A DNA stretch of 36,550 nt from an uncultured Sphingobacteriaceae bacterium (lineage in GTDB: Bacteria; Bacteroidota; Bacteroidia; Sphingobacteriales; Sphingobacteriaceae). Of the stretch, positions 17,493 through 24,971 are shown piece by piece. Under the pieces are notes generated by a model. That model had not been told where the DNA came from and did not search any database. It saw only the letters and a list, made by a program, of their open reading frames with translations. Numbering within the stretch: position 1 is the first letter of the stretch; every line of letters starts with the position of its first letter. Both the position numbers and the translations under genes were made by a program. The DNA lies in assembly GCA_946887045.1 (NCBI GenBank), contig CAMPKC010000049.1:1-36550 (forward strand), in the 5' to 3' direction.

Positions 17493-17539
17493 ATATCAAT
17501 TGGATTAATAAACCAGTCACTAATGACTGATTTACTATT

Positions 17540-18379
17540 CTAAGCTCCTAACTGCACACGTTTGAACGCGGTAACAGTTAAGCCGCTCTGTACTCCGTTC
17601 AAAAACTGAGCAACAGTTTTAGAAGAATCTTTAACGAACTCCTGATTTAATAAAGTAGAGTCTTTGTAGAATTTGTTAAGTTTACCGGCAGCAATCTTTT
17701 CAACCATTTCTTCTGGTTTTCCTTCTGCACGGATTTGCTCTTTTGCAATTTCTAATTCACGCTCGATAGTGTTAGCGTCAACATCACCTTTATCTAAAGC
17801 TACAGGATTCATGGCCGCAATTTGCATTGCAACGTCTTTACCAGCTTCGTTTGCGTTAGCTGCATCAGCACTTAAAGCAACCAATACACCTAAACGGTAG
17901 TTACCGTGGATGTAAGCAATAACTTTCTCTCCTGCTATTGTCTCGAATTTAGAAATACCAATTTTCTCACCGATTTTTCCAGTCTGATCGATTAAAGCAT
18001 CAGCAACTTTAGTTCCGTTAAGATCAAGTTCTCTAAGTTCGTCTGCAGAAGAAACATTTTTGTCAATTGCAAGTTCAGCAATGCTGTTAGCAAAAGCAAT
18101 AAAGTCAGCGTTTTTAGCAACGAAATCTGTTTCGCAGTTAACTTCAACAATAATTCCGCGTTTTCCATCGGCAGTAGTTTTAGAAATAACTACACCTTCG
18201 TTAGATTCGCGATCCTGACGGCTTGCAGCAACTTTAGCACCTTTTTTACGAAGGTAATCTATAGCAGCTTCGAAATCGCCGTTAGATTCTGTTAAAGCTT
18301 TCTTACAATCCATCATTCCTGCGCCTGTTTGTTGGCGCAGTTTATTTACGTCTGAGGCAGAGATTTGTACTGTAGACAT
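17540..18379 (-). CDS. tsf: Translation elongation factor Ts
   Basis: Exchanges GDP for GTP on EF-Tu. The 279 residues begin with the UBA-like domain (ISASDVNKLRQQTGAGMMDC, then KKALTESNGDFEAAIDYLRK). The EF-Tu contact motif follows, seen here as VEVNCETDFVAKN, and the core and C-terminal dimerisation parts run to RVQLGA. The length is normal. It is downstream of rpsB, its usual partner, but across a 159-base spacer of palindromic word repeats that could alter the ratio of the two products. Its last codons are part of a 93-bp tandem duplication. Confidence 0.98.
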   Translation of the reverse strand: MSTVQISASDVNKLRQQTGAGMMDCKKALTESNGDFEAAIDYLRKKGAKVAASRQDRESNEGVVISKTTADGKRGIIVEVNCETDFVAKNADFIAFANSIAELAIDKNVSSADELRELDLNGTKVADALIDQTGKIGEKIGISKFETIAGEKVIAYIHGNYRLGVLVALSADAANANEAGKDVAMQIAAMNPVALDKGDVDANTIERELEIAKEQIRAEGKPEEMVEKIAAGKLNKFYKDSTLLNQEFVKDSSKTVAQFLNGVQSGLTVTAFKRVQLGA

Positions 18380-18397
18380 TTTTTTATGTTTTAAAGG

Positions 18398-18534
18398 GGT
18401 TGAAAGTTGTAAGTGGGAGGTTGAAAGTCAACCGAACTATACAACTTCTTATATATAAATTTCATTTAAAAATTGAGGGTTGTAAGTTCCATGCTCAGGG
18501 AAACCCTTCAACATACAACCCACAACCCACAACC
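18398..18534. repeat. Palindromic word repeat between rpsB and tsf
   Basis: Plus-strand words GGTTGAAAGTTGTAAGT (18398-18414), GGTTGAAAGTCAACC (18419-18433, itself a hairpin) and GGGTTGTAAGTT (18477-18488) face inverted words CCCTTCAACATACAACC and CACAACCCACAACC (18504-18534). The transcript of rpsB-tsf could fold GGGTTGTA against TACAACCC. Confidence 0.65.
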
Positions 18535-18538
18535 AATA

Positions 18539-19381
18539 TTATTCAGCGCTTTCAGCCGGAGCGTCAGTTCCTGCTTCTGCAGTAGCTTCAGCTTTACGCT
18601 CGCGACGAGCAGGAGCTTCTTCTTTAGCTTCCGGAGCATCAGCTTTCGCTTTTGCTACAGCTGCTTCTTTTTCAGCTTCGTCTTCTTTTTCGCGTTTACG
18701 CTCATCTAAACCTTCTTGAATTGCTTTTATGATAATGTCAGTAATCAATTGGATTGATTTTGTAGCATCATCATTTGAAGGAATAGGGAAGTCGATGTTT
18801 GATGGATCTGAGTTCGTATCTACCATTGCAAAAGTAGGTACATTCAGTTTCAATGCTTCAGAAACAGCGATGTGCTCTTTCTTAACATCAATTAAGAATA
18901 ATGCAGCAGGCAAACGGTTTAGGTCAGCAATACCTCCTAAAAGGTTCTCTAACTTGATACGCTCACGCTGAATCATTAATTTCTCTTTTTTAGAAAGTAC
19001 ATCGTAAGTTCCGTCTTTAGTCATCTTGTCGATGTTAGACATCTTTTTGATCGACTTACGTACTGTTGCGAAGTTTGTTAACATACCACCTAACCAACGC
19101 TCGGTTACGAAAGGCATGTTTACAGATTTAGCTTGCTCTGCAACGATATCCTTAGCTTGTTTTTTGGTAGCTACGAATAATACTTTACGGCCAGATTTAA
19201 CGATTTGTTTAATCGCGGCAGCAGCTTCTTCTAATTTTGTTAAAGTTTTATTTAAATCTATAATGTGGATGCCGTTACGCTCCATGAAAATGTACTGAGA
19301 CATTTTTGGATCCCATTTGCGGGTAAGGTGACCAAAGTGTACACCTGCATCCAATAAATCCTGATATGTTGTTCTTGCCAT
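18539..19381 (-). CDS. rpsB: Small ribosomal subunit protein uS2
   Basis: Binds the 30S head-body junction late in assembly. The 280-residue protein starts TYQDLLDAGVHFGHLTRKWD, the standard start after the initiator, and has the family blocks FVATKKQAKDIVAEQA, VTERWLGGMLTNF and VPTFAMVDTNSDPSNIDFPI. After residue 225 or so comes a Lys/Glu/Ala-rich extension (EAEKEAAVAKAKADA to ESAE) of low complexity, as is common for uS2 in this phylum. It is preceded by an exact AGGAGG 8 bases before the ATG, unlike the other genes in the window. It sits in the order rplM-rpsI-rpsB-tsf. Confidence 0.98.
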   Translation of the reverse strand: MARTTYQDLLDAGVHFGHLTRKWDPKMSQYIFMERNGIHIIDLNKTLTKLEEAAAAIKQIVKSGRKVLFVATKKQAKDIVAEQAKSVNMPFVTERWLGGMLTNFATVRKSIKKMSNIDKMTKDGTYDVLSKKEKLMIQRERIKLENLLGGIADLNRLPAALFLIDVKKEHIAVSEALKLNVPTFAMVDTNSDPSNIDFPIPSNDDATKSIQLITDIIIKAIQEGLDERKREKEDEAEKEAAVAKAKADAPEAKEEAPARRERKAEATAEAGTDAPAESAE

Positions 19382-19389
19382 TGTCTGAT

Positions 19390-19395
19390 CCTCCT
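19390..19395 (-). promoter_or_regulatory. Canonical Shine-Dalgarno sequence for rpsB
   Basis: The minus strand reads AGGAGG, 8 bases, then ATG, all inside the short rpsI-rpsB gap. This is the only strong Shine-Dalgarno match I see before a gene in this window; the other starts have A-rich leaders, as expected for Bacteroidota. Confidence 0.8.
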
Positions 19396-19399
19396 GAGA

Positions 19400-19786
19400 T
19401 TAACGTTTACTAAATTGAAATTTCTTACGGGCTTTCTTACGACCTGGTTTTTTACGCTCAACCATACGGTTATCACGAGTCATAATACCTTTAGCTCTCA
19501 AAGAAGGTTTAGTCTCCGGATCAAGTTCTACAATAGCTTTAGCAATTGCTAAACGTACCGCTTCCGCTTGTCCTTTAACACCGCCACCAGCAACGTTAAC
19601 AGTAACATCAAACTTTCCGGTAGAACCAGAAACGTCTGTAGATTGTGTAACGATGAATTGTAATGGTAAGGTAGGGAAGTACTCTTTGTAATCTTTACCG
19701 TTTACGGTAATGCCGCCGTTACCATCTTTAAGATAGATACGGGCAACTGCTGTTTTTCTTCTGCCTGAAGTGTTTGTTGTTGACAT
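19400..19786 (-). CDS. rpsI: Small ribosomal subunit protein uS9
   Basis: Its C-terminal tail reaches the P-site tRNA. The 128 residues run from NTSGRRKTAVARIYLKDG to the basic end KPGRKKARKKFQFSKR, whose final KR is the conserved tail. The block GGGVKGQAEAVRLAIAKA and the segment LRAKGIMTRDNRMVERKKPG are characteristic. It follows rplM after 15 bases, the near-universal rplM-rpsI pairing, and precedes rpsB by 18 bases. Confidence 0.98.
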   Translation of the reverse strand: MSTTNTSGRRKTAVARIYLKDGNGGITVNGKDYKEYFPTLPLQFIVTQSTDVSGSTGKFDVTVNVAGGGVKGQAEAVRLAIAKAIVELDPETKPSLRAKGIMTRDNRMVERKKPGRKKARKKFQFSKR

Positions 19787-19801
19787 TTCTTTTCTCTTTG
19801 A

Positions 19802-20245
19802 TTAAAGTTTAACTTCTTTTGGACTTTGTGCCGCATGAGGATGAGTAGTTCCCGCATACACATGTAAATTTTTGTACAACGCACGTCCCAAACGATTTTT
19901 AGGTAACATACCACGTACAGCTTTTTCAACTATACGCTCAGGATGTTTAGCCAATAACTCTTTCGGAGAAATGAAACGCTGACCGCCTGGATAGCCTGTG
20001 TAACGTACATAGGTTTTGTCGCCCATTTTGTTACCGGTCAGTTTAACTTTGTCTGCATTAATAACAATTACGTTATCGCCGCAGTCTACGTGTGGGGTGT
20101 ACGATGGCTTGTTCTTTCCTCTGATCACCATAGCGATTTTAGAAGATAAGCGCCCCAAAATCTCGCCTTCAGCGTCAACAACTATCCATTGTTTGTCGAC
20201 AGTCTGTTTGTTAGCAGAGACAGTTTTGTAACTTAACGTATTCAC
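19802..20245 (-). CDS. rplM: Large ribosomal subunit protein uL13
   Basis: An early-assembling 50S protein. The 147 residues show WIVVDAEGEILGRLSSKIA, YTPHVDCGDNVIVINADK, YRYTGYPGG-like YVRYTGYPGGQ, and AVRGMLPKNRLGRALYKNL, all typical. The start is GTG at 20245, which gives the common NTLSYKTVSAN beginning. It is the first gene of the minus-strand cluster rplM-rpsI-rpsB-tsf, and a strong promoter lies about 55 bases upstream. The short leader has a small CCC/GGG hairpin; a feedback leader for uL13 is possible but not shown. Confidence 0.98.
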   Translation of the reverse strand: MNTLSYKTVSANKQTVDKQWIVVDAEGEILGRLSSKIAMVIRGKNKPSYTPHVDCGDNVIVINADKVKLTGNKMGDKTYVRYTGYPGGQRFISPKELLAKHPERIVEKAVRGMLPKNRLGRALYKNLHVYAGTTHPHAAQSPKEVKL

Positions 20246-20299
20246 TTGCTTGATATTAAATTAATTAAAAAATATATTATACCCCTCAAAAAGGGATTG

Positions 20300-20330
20300 C
20301 AAAGATAGGGTGAAATAAGTTAAGGGCAAA
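20300..20330 (-). promoter_or_regulatory. Promoter of the rplM ribosomal operon
   Basis: On the minus strand TTTG (20330-20327) and TATCTTTG (20307-20300) are separated by 19 bases, an exact fit to the Bacteroidota pattern. The leader downstream contains TCCCTTTTTGAGGGG, which can fold into a small hairpin. Confidence 0.7.
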
Positions 20331-20584
20331 ACAAAAAGATAAAAAACCTTGAGCCGCCTTTGCGATTGCTTAGGCGTATAACCGATTAAGTAGTTAGATA
20401 TATTAAGCCAAGCCTCAACTCATTAAAAGTTCCCTCTTTCAGAAGATGTTTTAGGTGAGGAAAAGCATCTTTCGTCTCCGTGGTAAATGCAGTCCCGCTT
20501 TCTGTTCCAAACCCTCATTACGCCACTTGAAGGGGTGGCTTCATTCCGGGTTTTCCACGTCAATCGGGTTTAGATTCGTCAATT

Positions 20585-20619
20585 CAAACGCAGGCAGCGT
20601 TCCAAACGCAGGCTACGTT
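20585..20619. repeat. Short direct repeat with hairpins
   Basis: CAAACGCAGGCAGCGTT (20585-20601) and CAAACGCAGGCTACGTT (20603-20619) are two near-identical units 18 bases apart. The first folds as AACGC/GCGTT, the second as AACG/CGTT. The pattern recalls REP-type intergenic elements. Confidence 0.6.
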
Positions 20620-20696
20620 AATTGGCAGTTGTGGGTATTTGATATGTTCTTAAAGTCATTAATTGCAAATTTTAGGTTTTAATAAACCACAATTCA

Positions 20697-20704
20697 TACT
20701 TTTG
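20697..20704 (+). promoter_or_regulatory. Putative -7 box for the desaturase gene
   Basis: TACTTTTG matches TAnnTTTG exactly, 63 bases before the GTG start. No clear TTG sits 19-21 bases upstream. Confidence 0.45.
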
Positions 20705-20767
20705 CGTTTTATAATCGAGCTGCAAAAATTGTAACCTCTTATATACATATCGTTTAAATTAGTATTT

Positions 20768-21499
20768 GTGATTATTCTAATCTTTTTTCTCTGCCATTGG
20801 TTTTTGTCTTTATTCTTTCAAACCTTTTTTCTTCATCGTTACGCATCGCATAAAATGTTCACGACCAGCAAGTTCTGGGAACGCACTTTTTATGTTATGA
20901 CCTGGATCTTTCAGGGGGCATCCTTTTTAAATCCGAGGGCATATGCAATTCTGCATAGAATGCACCATGCCTACAGTGATACCGAAAAAGATCCTCACTC
21001 TCCGCACTTCTTCAGAGATGTATTTCAAATGATGTGGGCGACAAAGGTTATTTTCCAGGATTATGTAAAGTTCAATAAAGAACCAGAAACACGCTTCAAG
21101 GGCAATTACCCTGAATGGAGAACAGTAGATTTGATGGCTTCATCTGTCGTATCACGCCTTGGTTTCGTCGCTTTTTATATCGCGTTTTATGTGGTGTTTG
21201 CAACGCATTGGTGGATGTTTTTGTTGTTGCCTATCCATTTTGTAATGGGTCCATTACACGGAGCATTAGTTAATTGGTGCGGTCACAAGTACGGCTATTC
21301 AAACTATGATAACGGTGATCATTCCAAAAATACAACACCGTTTGACTTTTTTATGCTCGGAGAGTTATTTCAAAATAACCACCACATGCACCCAAACAGT
21401 CCGAACTTCGCAAAACGCTGGTTTGAGTTTGACCCGGTATATCCCGTGTTAAAATTTATGCATTGGGCAAAAATTATCAAGCTAAGGAAAGCTCTATAA
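20768..21499 (+). CDS. Membrane fatty-acid (acyl-CoA) desaturase
   Basis: A 243-residue OLE1-type desaturase that should introduce a double bond into acyl chains and so adjust membrane fluidity. Three histidine boxes that bind the di-iron centre are visible: HRYASH at 23-28, HRMHH at 63-67 and NNHHMHP near 203-209. Four or so hydrophobic segments flank them, as in integral membrane desaturases. The regiospecificity cannot be read. The start is GTG at 20768, near the first hydrophobic segment (IILIFFLCHWFLSLFFQ). It has its own promoter-like box, and a terminator directly after the stop makes it a single-gene unit. Confidence 0.92.
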   Translation: MIILIFFLCHWFLSLFFQTFFLHRYASHKMFTTSKFWERTFYVMTWIFQGASFLNPRAYAILHRMHHAYSDTEKDPHSPHFFRDVFQMMWATKVIFQDYVKFNKEPETRFKGNYPEWRTVDLMASSVVSRLGFVAFYIAFYVVFATHWWMFLLLPIHFVMGPLHGALVNWCGHKYGYSNYDNGDHSKNTTPFDFFMLGELFQNNHHMHPNSPNFAKRWFEFDPVYPVLKFMHWAKIIKLRKAL

Positions 21500-21504
21500 G
21501 AATC

Positions 21505-21531
21505 AAAACCTCCGAAATGGAGGTTTTTTTT
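21505..21531 (+). terminator. Intrinsic terminator of the desaturase gene
   Basis: AAAACCTCC (21505-21513) and GGAGGTTTT (21519-21527) form a perfect 9-bp stem with a five-base loop, followed by more T. It starts five bases after the desaturase stop. Confidence 0.88.
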
Positions 21532-21600
21532 GTGTTATGTTGCTTGGGAATTAAATGTTTATATTGTCCTAGAAACGTATATTCATTAATTCCTTTTTTT

Positions 21601-22011
21601 ATGGCCATTTTTAAAGAATTTAGAGAATTTGCTATGCGCGGTAATGTTATGGACCTCGCGGTCGGTGTAATTATTGGCGCAGCATTTGGTAAAATTGTAA
21701 CCTCTCTGGTGGATGATGTTATCATGCCGCCCATTGGTTACGCAACCGGCGGTGTTGATTTCGCTGATAAGAAAATAATTTTAAAGCCTGAGGACGTGGT
21801 TAATAAAGTGGCTGAGGTTTCTATTAAATATGGAAACTTTCTAAATGCCCTTGTTCAATTTATGATTGTGGCTTTTTGTATATTTCTAATTGTGAAATTC
21901 CTCAACTCTTTGAAAAGAAAAGACGAAGTTATTGAAGTTGCTGTAGTGCCAGGCAAAGAAGAAGTATTACTGGCTGAGATCAGAGACATCTTGAGAAATC
22001 AAAAAGCTTAA
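21601..22011 (+). CDS. mscL: Large-conductance mechanosensitive channel
   Basis: Opens under membrane tension to release solutes during osmotic downshock. I start at ATG 21601, giving 136 residues, because the family begins with the amphipathic FKEFREFAMRGNVMDLAVG; a longer in-frame reading from 21463 would run back through the desaturase end and its terminator. The first transmembrane helix (VGVIIGAAFGKIVTSLVDD) and the second (FLNALVQFMIVAFCIFLIV) are present, with the short periplasmic loop and the C-terminal helix EEVLLAEIRDILRNQ. It is a single-gene unit between two terminators. Confidence 0.97.
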   Translation: MAIFKEFREFAMRGNVMDLAVGVIIGAAFGKIVTSLVDDVIMPPIGYATGGVDFADKKIILKPEDVVNKVAEVSIKYGNFLNALVQFMIVAFCIFLIVKFLNSLKRKDEVIEVAVVPGKEEVLLAEIRDILRNQKA

Positions 22012-22040
22012 TCGCAGCTAAACGATTTCATTAAATGAAA

Positions 22041-22068
22041 AAAACCTCCTGGTCGAGGAGGTTTTACC
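22041..22068. terminator. Intrinsic terminator between mscL and aspS
   Basis: AAAACCTCCT (22041-22050) and AGGAGGTTTT (22056-22065) form a perfect 10-bp stem with a five-base loop. A/T runs on both sides suit termination of mscL and, from the other side, aspS. Confidence 0.85.
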
Positions 22069-22124
22069 GTTTTCTTATAATCATCGGATAAATATCGCTT
22101 GCGCAGCACGTTTTCCGGGGGCGC

Positions 22125-23870
22125 CTAAACTGTCGTTTTTATACTCAATTCCTTCAGTTGCTCATCCGAGATAGTAGAAGGCGAATCAATCATCACATCT
22201 TTACCGGAGTTATTTTTCGGGAAAGCGATAACATCTCTGATAGAATCCAGTCCTGCAAATATTGAAACTAAGCGATCGAAGCCAAAGGCAATACCGCCGT
22301 GTGGTGGAGCTCCAAATTCAAATGCCTCCATCAGAAACCCAAATTGTTTCTGAGCTTCTTCCTGACTAAACCCTAAGTGTTTAAACATCAAGCTTTGTAG
22401 TGCTCTGTCGTGTATACGAATAGATCCACCGCCAATTTCCGTTCCGTTGATCACTAAATCGTATGCATTTGCTCTTACTTCTCCCGGTTTAGTATCAAGT
22501 AACGCAATATCCTCAGGCTTTGGTGAAGTGAAGGGGTGATGCATCGCATGATAACGCGCATGCTCTTCATCCCATTCCAACAATGGAAAATCAACAACCC
22601 AAAGTGGAGAAAATTTATTTTTATCCCGCAGACCCAAACGACTGCCCATTTCAAGGCGAAGTTCATTTAACTGTTTACGGACTTTATCAGTTGTTCCCGC
22701 CATTACCAAAACCAAATCGCCGGGCTCTGTTTTAAAAGCCGCAGACCATTGCTTTAAAGCATCCTCATTATAGAATTTATCTACAGATGATTTTAAGCTG
22801 CCATCGGCATTGTGGCGCATATAAATAAGTCCCGTAGCTCCGATTTGAGGACGCTTAATGAAATCGGTAAGTTCATCTAATTGCTTCCGGGTGTACTCGG
22901 CACAACCTTTTGCATTTATCCCGACAACAAGTTCAGCATTTTCGAAAACAGGGAAACCTACGCCTTTTACAATGTCGTTTACTTCAACAAATTGCATGTC
23001 AAAGCGTGTATCTGGTTTGTCTGATCCGTATAAGCGCATTGCATCAGCATAATCCATGCGGGGTACACTACCGATATCAATACCCTTTACTTTTTTGAAC
23101 ATGTGATTGATTAAGCCTTCGAAGAGATTTAAAATATCCTCTTGTTCAATAAATGCCATTTCGCAATCTATTTGCGTAAACTCTGGTTGGCGATCTGCAC
23201 GTAAGTCTTCATCGCGGAAGCATTTTACTATTTGAAAATACCGGTCGAAACCAGATACCATTAATAGCTGCTTGAAAGTTTGAGGCGACTGAGGAAGCGC
23301 ATAAAACTCGCCGGGATTCATCCTGCTTGGCACCACGAAGTCCCGCGCACCTTCAGGTGTTGATTTTATAAGAACCGGCGTTTCAACTTCAAGGAAGTTT
23401 TGATCGTCCAGATATTTTCTAATTTCCTGGGCCATTTTGTGGCGTAGGATCAAGTTGTTTCTAACAGGCGCACGACGCAGATCAAGGTAACGATATTTCA
23501 TTCTTAAATCTTCGCCACCATCGGTTTCATCCTCAATTAAGAAAGGAGGAAGTTTCGCTTCATTTAATATTTCAATAGAAGAAACCTTAATCTCAATATC
23601 TCCGGTAGGGATTTTCGGATTCTTGCTGGTTCGCTCAATTACTTTACCGGTAACTTTAATAACATACTCCCGCGAAAGTCCGCGAGCCTGCTCACTCAGA
23701 GCCGGATCCTCATCCATATTTATAAGGAGTTGGGTAATGCCGTATCTGTCCCGAACATCGATAAAGGTCATTCCTCCTAAATCGCGCGACTTTTGTACCC
23801 ATCCTGCAAGGGTTACTTCTTTGCCTAAATCGTTTATCGTTAATTCACCGCAAGTATGAGTTCTATGCAT
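22125..23870 (-). CDS. aspS: Aspartyl-tRNA synthetase, bacterial type
   Basis: Charges tRNA-Asp. The 581 residues hold an N-terminal anticodon-binding OB domain ([40 protein letters not shown]), class II motif 2 in the [20 protein letters not shown] block, a bacterial GAD insertion (about 290-400) and motif 3 in [15 protein letters not shown]. The length and insertion indicate the bacterial rather than the archaeal type. Whether it is discriminating cannot be judged by eye. A well-formed promoter lies upstream. Nothing unusual was seen. Confidence 0.98.
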   Translation of the reverse strand: MHRTHTCGELTINDLGKEVTLAGWVQKSRDLGGMTFIDVRDRYGITQLLINMDEDPALSEQARGLSREYVIKVTGKVIERTSKNPKIPTGDIEIKVSSIEILNEAKLPPFLIEDETDGGEDLRMKYRYLDLRRAPVRNNLILRHKMAQEIRKYLDDQNFLEVETPVLIKSTPEGARDFVVPSRMNPGEFYALPQSPQTFKQLLMVSGFDRYFQIVKCFRDEDLRADRQPEFTQIDCEMAFIEQEDILNLFEGLINHMFKKVKGIDIGSVPRMDYADAMRLYGSDKPDTRFDMQFVEVNDIVKGVGFPVFENAELVVGINAKGCAEYTRKQLDELTDFIKRPQIGATGLIYMRHNADGSLKSSVDKFYNEDALKQWSAAFKTEPGDLVLVMAGTTDKVRKQLNELRLEMGSRLGLRDKNKFSPLWVVDFPLLEWDEEHARYHAMHHPFTSPKPEDIALLDTKPGEVRANAYDLVINGTEIGGGSIRIHDRALQSLMFKHLGFSQEEAQKQFGFLMEAFEFGAPPHGGIAFGFDRLVSIFAGLDSIRDVIAFPKNNSGKDVMIDSPSTISDEQLKELSIKTTV

Positions 23871-23888
23871 AATATTATGTTAGGGATG

Positions 23889-23921
23889 CAAAAGTAGGTT
23901 TTTTGGTGTTAATATGACAAA
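23889..23921 (-). promoter_or_regulatory. Promoter of aspS
   Basis: On the minus strand TTTG (23921-23918) and TACTTTTG (23896-23889) are separated by 21 bases, an exact match to the Bacteroidota pattern, with the start codon 18 bases after the -7 box. Confidence 0.65.
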
Positions 23922-23995
23922 TTAGAATATCCATTGAACGGTTATCGAGGATTTACTCATCTTTAAGAGCATTTCTTCGCAATCGTAAAAGGCCT

Positions 23996-24781
23996 TTAAA
24001 CGGTCACATATCCTTCAAATACAAACTTTGCAGGACCTTCGAGAAAGATATCACTGTATTTTGAACCGTCATAGTCGAAACGAATATTTAGTTCGCCGCC
24101 GAGAACTTTAATAGGAGTAGTAATCTTTCCTGTTTGATTTTTATGCCTTGCCATAGCTAAGGCCACTGCGGTAACACCTGTTCCACAGGCATAGGTTTCA
24201 TCCTCAACTCCGCGTTCATAAGTCCTTACAAAATAGCGATCACCTAAATCTTCTACAAAATTTATGTTGATACCCTCGGTTTTATACGTGTCATTATATC
24301 TTATCGCCCTGCCTTCTGAGTAAACATCTTTAGCTGATAAATTACTGCTGCATTGCACAAAATGAGGAGAGCCAGTGTTGAGTACATAAGCATCACCATC
24401 TCGGTTAACAGTATCTACATCAATCATTTGCAAACTTACCCAGTCTTCAGAATCCGAAATTTTGGCATAATGCGGTCCGTCGACTGCCAAAAAGTTAGTT
24501 TCCGCATCAAAAATATTCAGGTGTTTTGCGAACGCTACTATGCACCTTCCGCCATTGCCGCACATGCTGCTCGGGTTACCGTCCGCATTGTAATAGACCA
24601 TTTCAAAATCATACCCTTCAATCTTTTGAAGGAACATAATTCCATCAGCCCCGATGCCGAATCGTCTGTCGCATAATTGTGCTAATAATGCTGGTTGGCG
24701 ATGATCGAAGCCCGTTTCTCTATTATCCACGAGGATGAAATCGTTTCCCGCACCCTGATATTTAAAAAAGTGTAATTTCAT
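23996..24781 (-). CDS. dapF: Diaminopimelate epimerase
   Basis: Interconverts LL- and meso-diaminopimelate for lysine and peptidoglycan synthesis. The 261 residues keep both catalytic cysteines: Cys74 in SSMCGNGGRC and Cys199 in YACGTGVTAVAL. The N-terminus HFFKYQGAGNDFILVDN and the block FGIGADGIM are standard. It is slightly shorter than the enterobacterial enzyme, as is common in this phylum. It lies on the same strand as aspS, 125 bases upstream of it, but aspS has its own promoter, so co-transcription is uncertain. Confidence 0.97.
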   Translation of the reverse strand: MKLHFFKYQGAGNDFILVDNRETGFDHRQPALLAQLCDRRFGIGADGIMFLQKIEGYDFEMVYYNADGNPSSMCGNGGRCIVAFAKHLNIFDAETNFLAVDGPHYAKISDSEDWVSLQMIDVDTVNRDGDAYVLNTGSPHFVQCSSNLSAKDVYSEGRAIRYNDTYKTEGININFVEDLGDRYFVRTYERGVEDETYACGTGVTAVALAMARHKNQTGKITTPIKVLGGELNIRFDYDGSKYSDIFLEGPAKFVFEGYVTV

Positions 24782-24871
24782 TAATACAAGATTACAAAAT
24801 TGTGGAAGGATATTTGTTCTACAAAAAACATAATCCTGTAAATTCGTTCGGTCTGAAAGTTTTTGAATTTG

Positions 24872-24895
24872 TATTTAACAATATTTAACAGTATT
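24872..24895. repeat. Helically phased direct repeat upstream of the HtrA-type protease
   Basis: TATTTAACA at 24872-24880 and again at 24882-24890, followed by TATT at 24892, gives units exactly 10 bases apart. TTAACA, four bases, TTAACA resembles binding sites of OmpR/PhoB-type response regulators. It lies just upstream of the putative -33 element. Confidence 0.5.
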
Positions 24896-24910
24896 GGAAG
24901 TATGCAACTT

Positions 24911-24942
24911 TTGGATTTCACGTTAAACTGGTATTAAATTTG
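24911..24942 (+). promoter_or_regulatory. Promoter of the HtrA-type protease gene
   Basis: TTG at 24911-24913 (within TTTTG) and TAAATTTG at 24935-24942 are 21 bases apart, an exact -7 match with proper spacing. The start codon follows 29 bases after the -7 box. Confidence 0.65.
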
Positions 24943-24971
24943 ACAGACGAGAAAAAAATCAAGGTATATAT

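Larger units (their letters stand above)
17199..17539. other. 341-bp spacer between tsf and pyrH made of short repeats
   Basis: No gene. From the pyrH side it holds an AT-rich run of related words (TTAGTTAATTAGTCA-like, 17252-17320), then two 93-bp tandem copies (17367-17552), each carrying a terminator-like hairpin and the last codons of tsf. The repeats are described separately. Confidence 0.8.
17367..17552. repeat. Two 93-bp tandem copies of the tsf 3' end and terminator
   Basis: Copies at 17367-17459 and 17460-17552 are about nine-tenths identical by eye. Each includes the terminator-like hairpin and ends with the 13 bases CTAAGCTCCTAAC, which in the copy nearer tsf are the real last codons (Leu-Gly-Ala-stop). 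The other copy carries a severed, untranslated duplicate of those codons. A segmental duplication at the end of tsf is the simplest reading. Confidence 0.85.
20246..20767. other. 522-bp gap: rplM promoter, REP-like hairpins and desaturase promoter
   Basis: The left 85 bases are the rplM leader and promoter and the right 70 the desaturase promoter. Between them, about 20340-20640 is richer in G+C than the flanks and holds a GCCAC/GTGGC hairpin (20522-20539) and an 18-bp-period direct repeat (20585-20619). A 75-codon plus-strand frame crosses it but resembles no family I know. Confidence 0.5.

Noticed and set aside
17367..17552. CRISPR-like array
   Set aside because: There are only two directly adjacent 93-bp units, with no spacers and no cas genes; they contain the tsf end and a terminator.
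20246..20299. Ribosomal-protein feedback leader before rplM
   Set aside because: Only a small CCC/GGG hairpin fits in the roughly 50-base leader; this is not enough structure to call a uL13-binding leader without a covariance model.
20455..20682. 75-codon plus-strand frame in the rplM-desaturase gap
   Set aside because: It runs through direct repeats and hairpins that explain the sequence better, and the translation resembles nothing I know.
21463..21600. Longer N-terminus for mscL
   Set aside because: It would overlap the desaturase coding end and translate through a strong terminator; the family start is at 21601.
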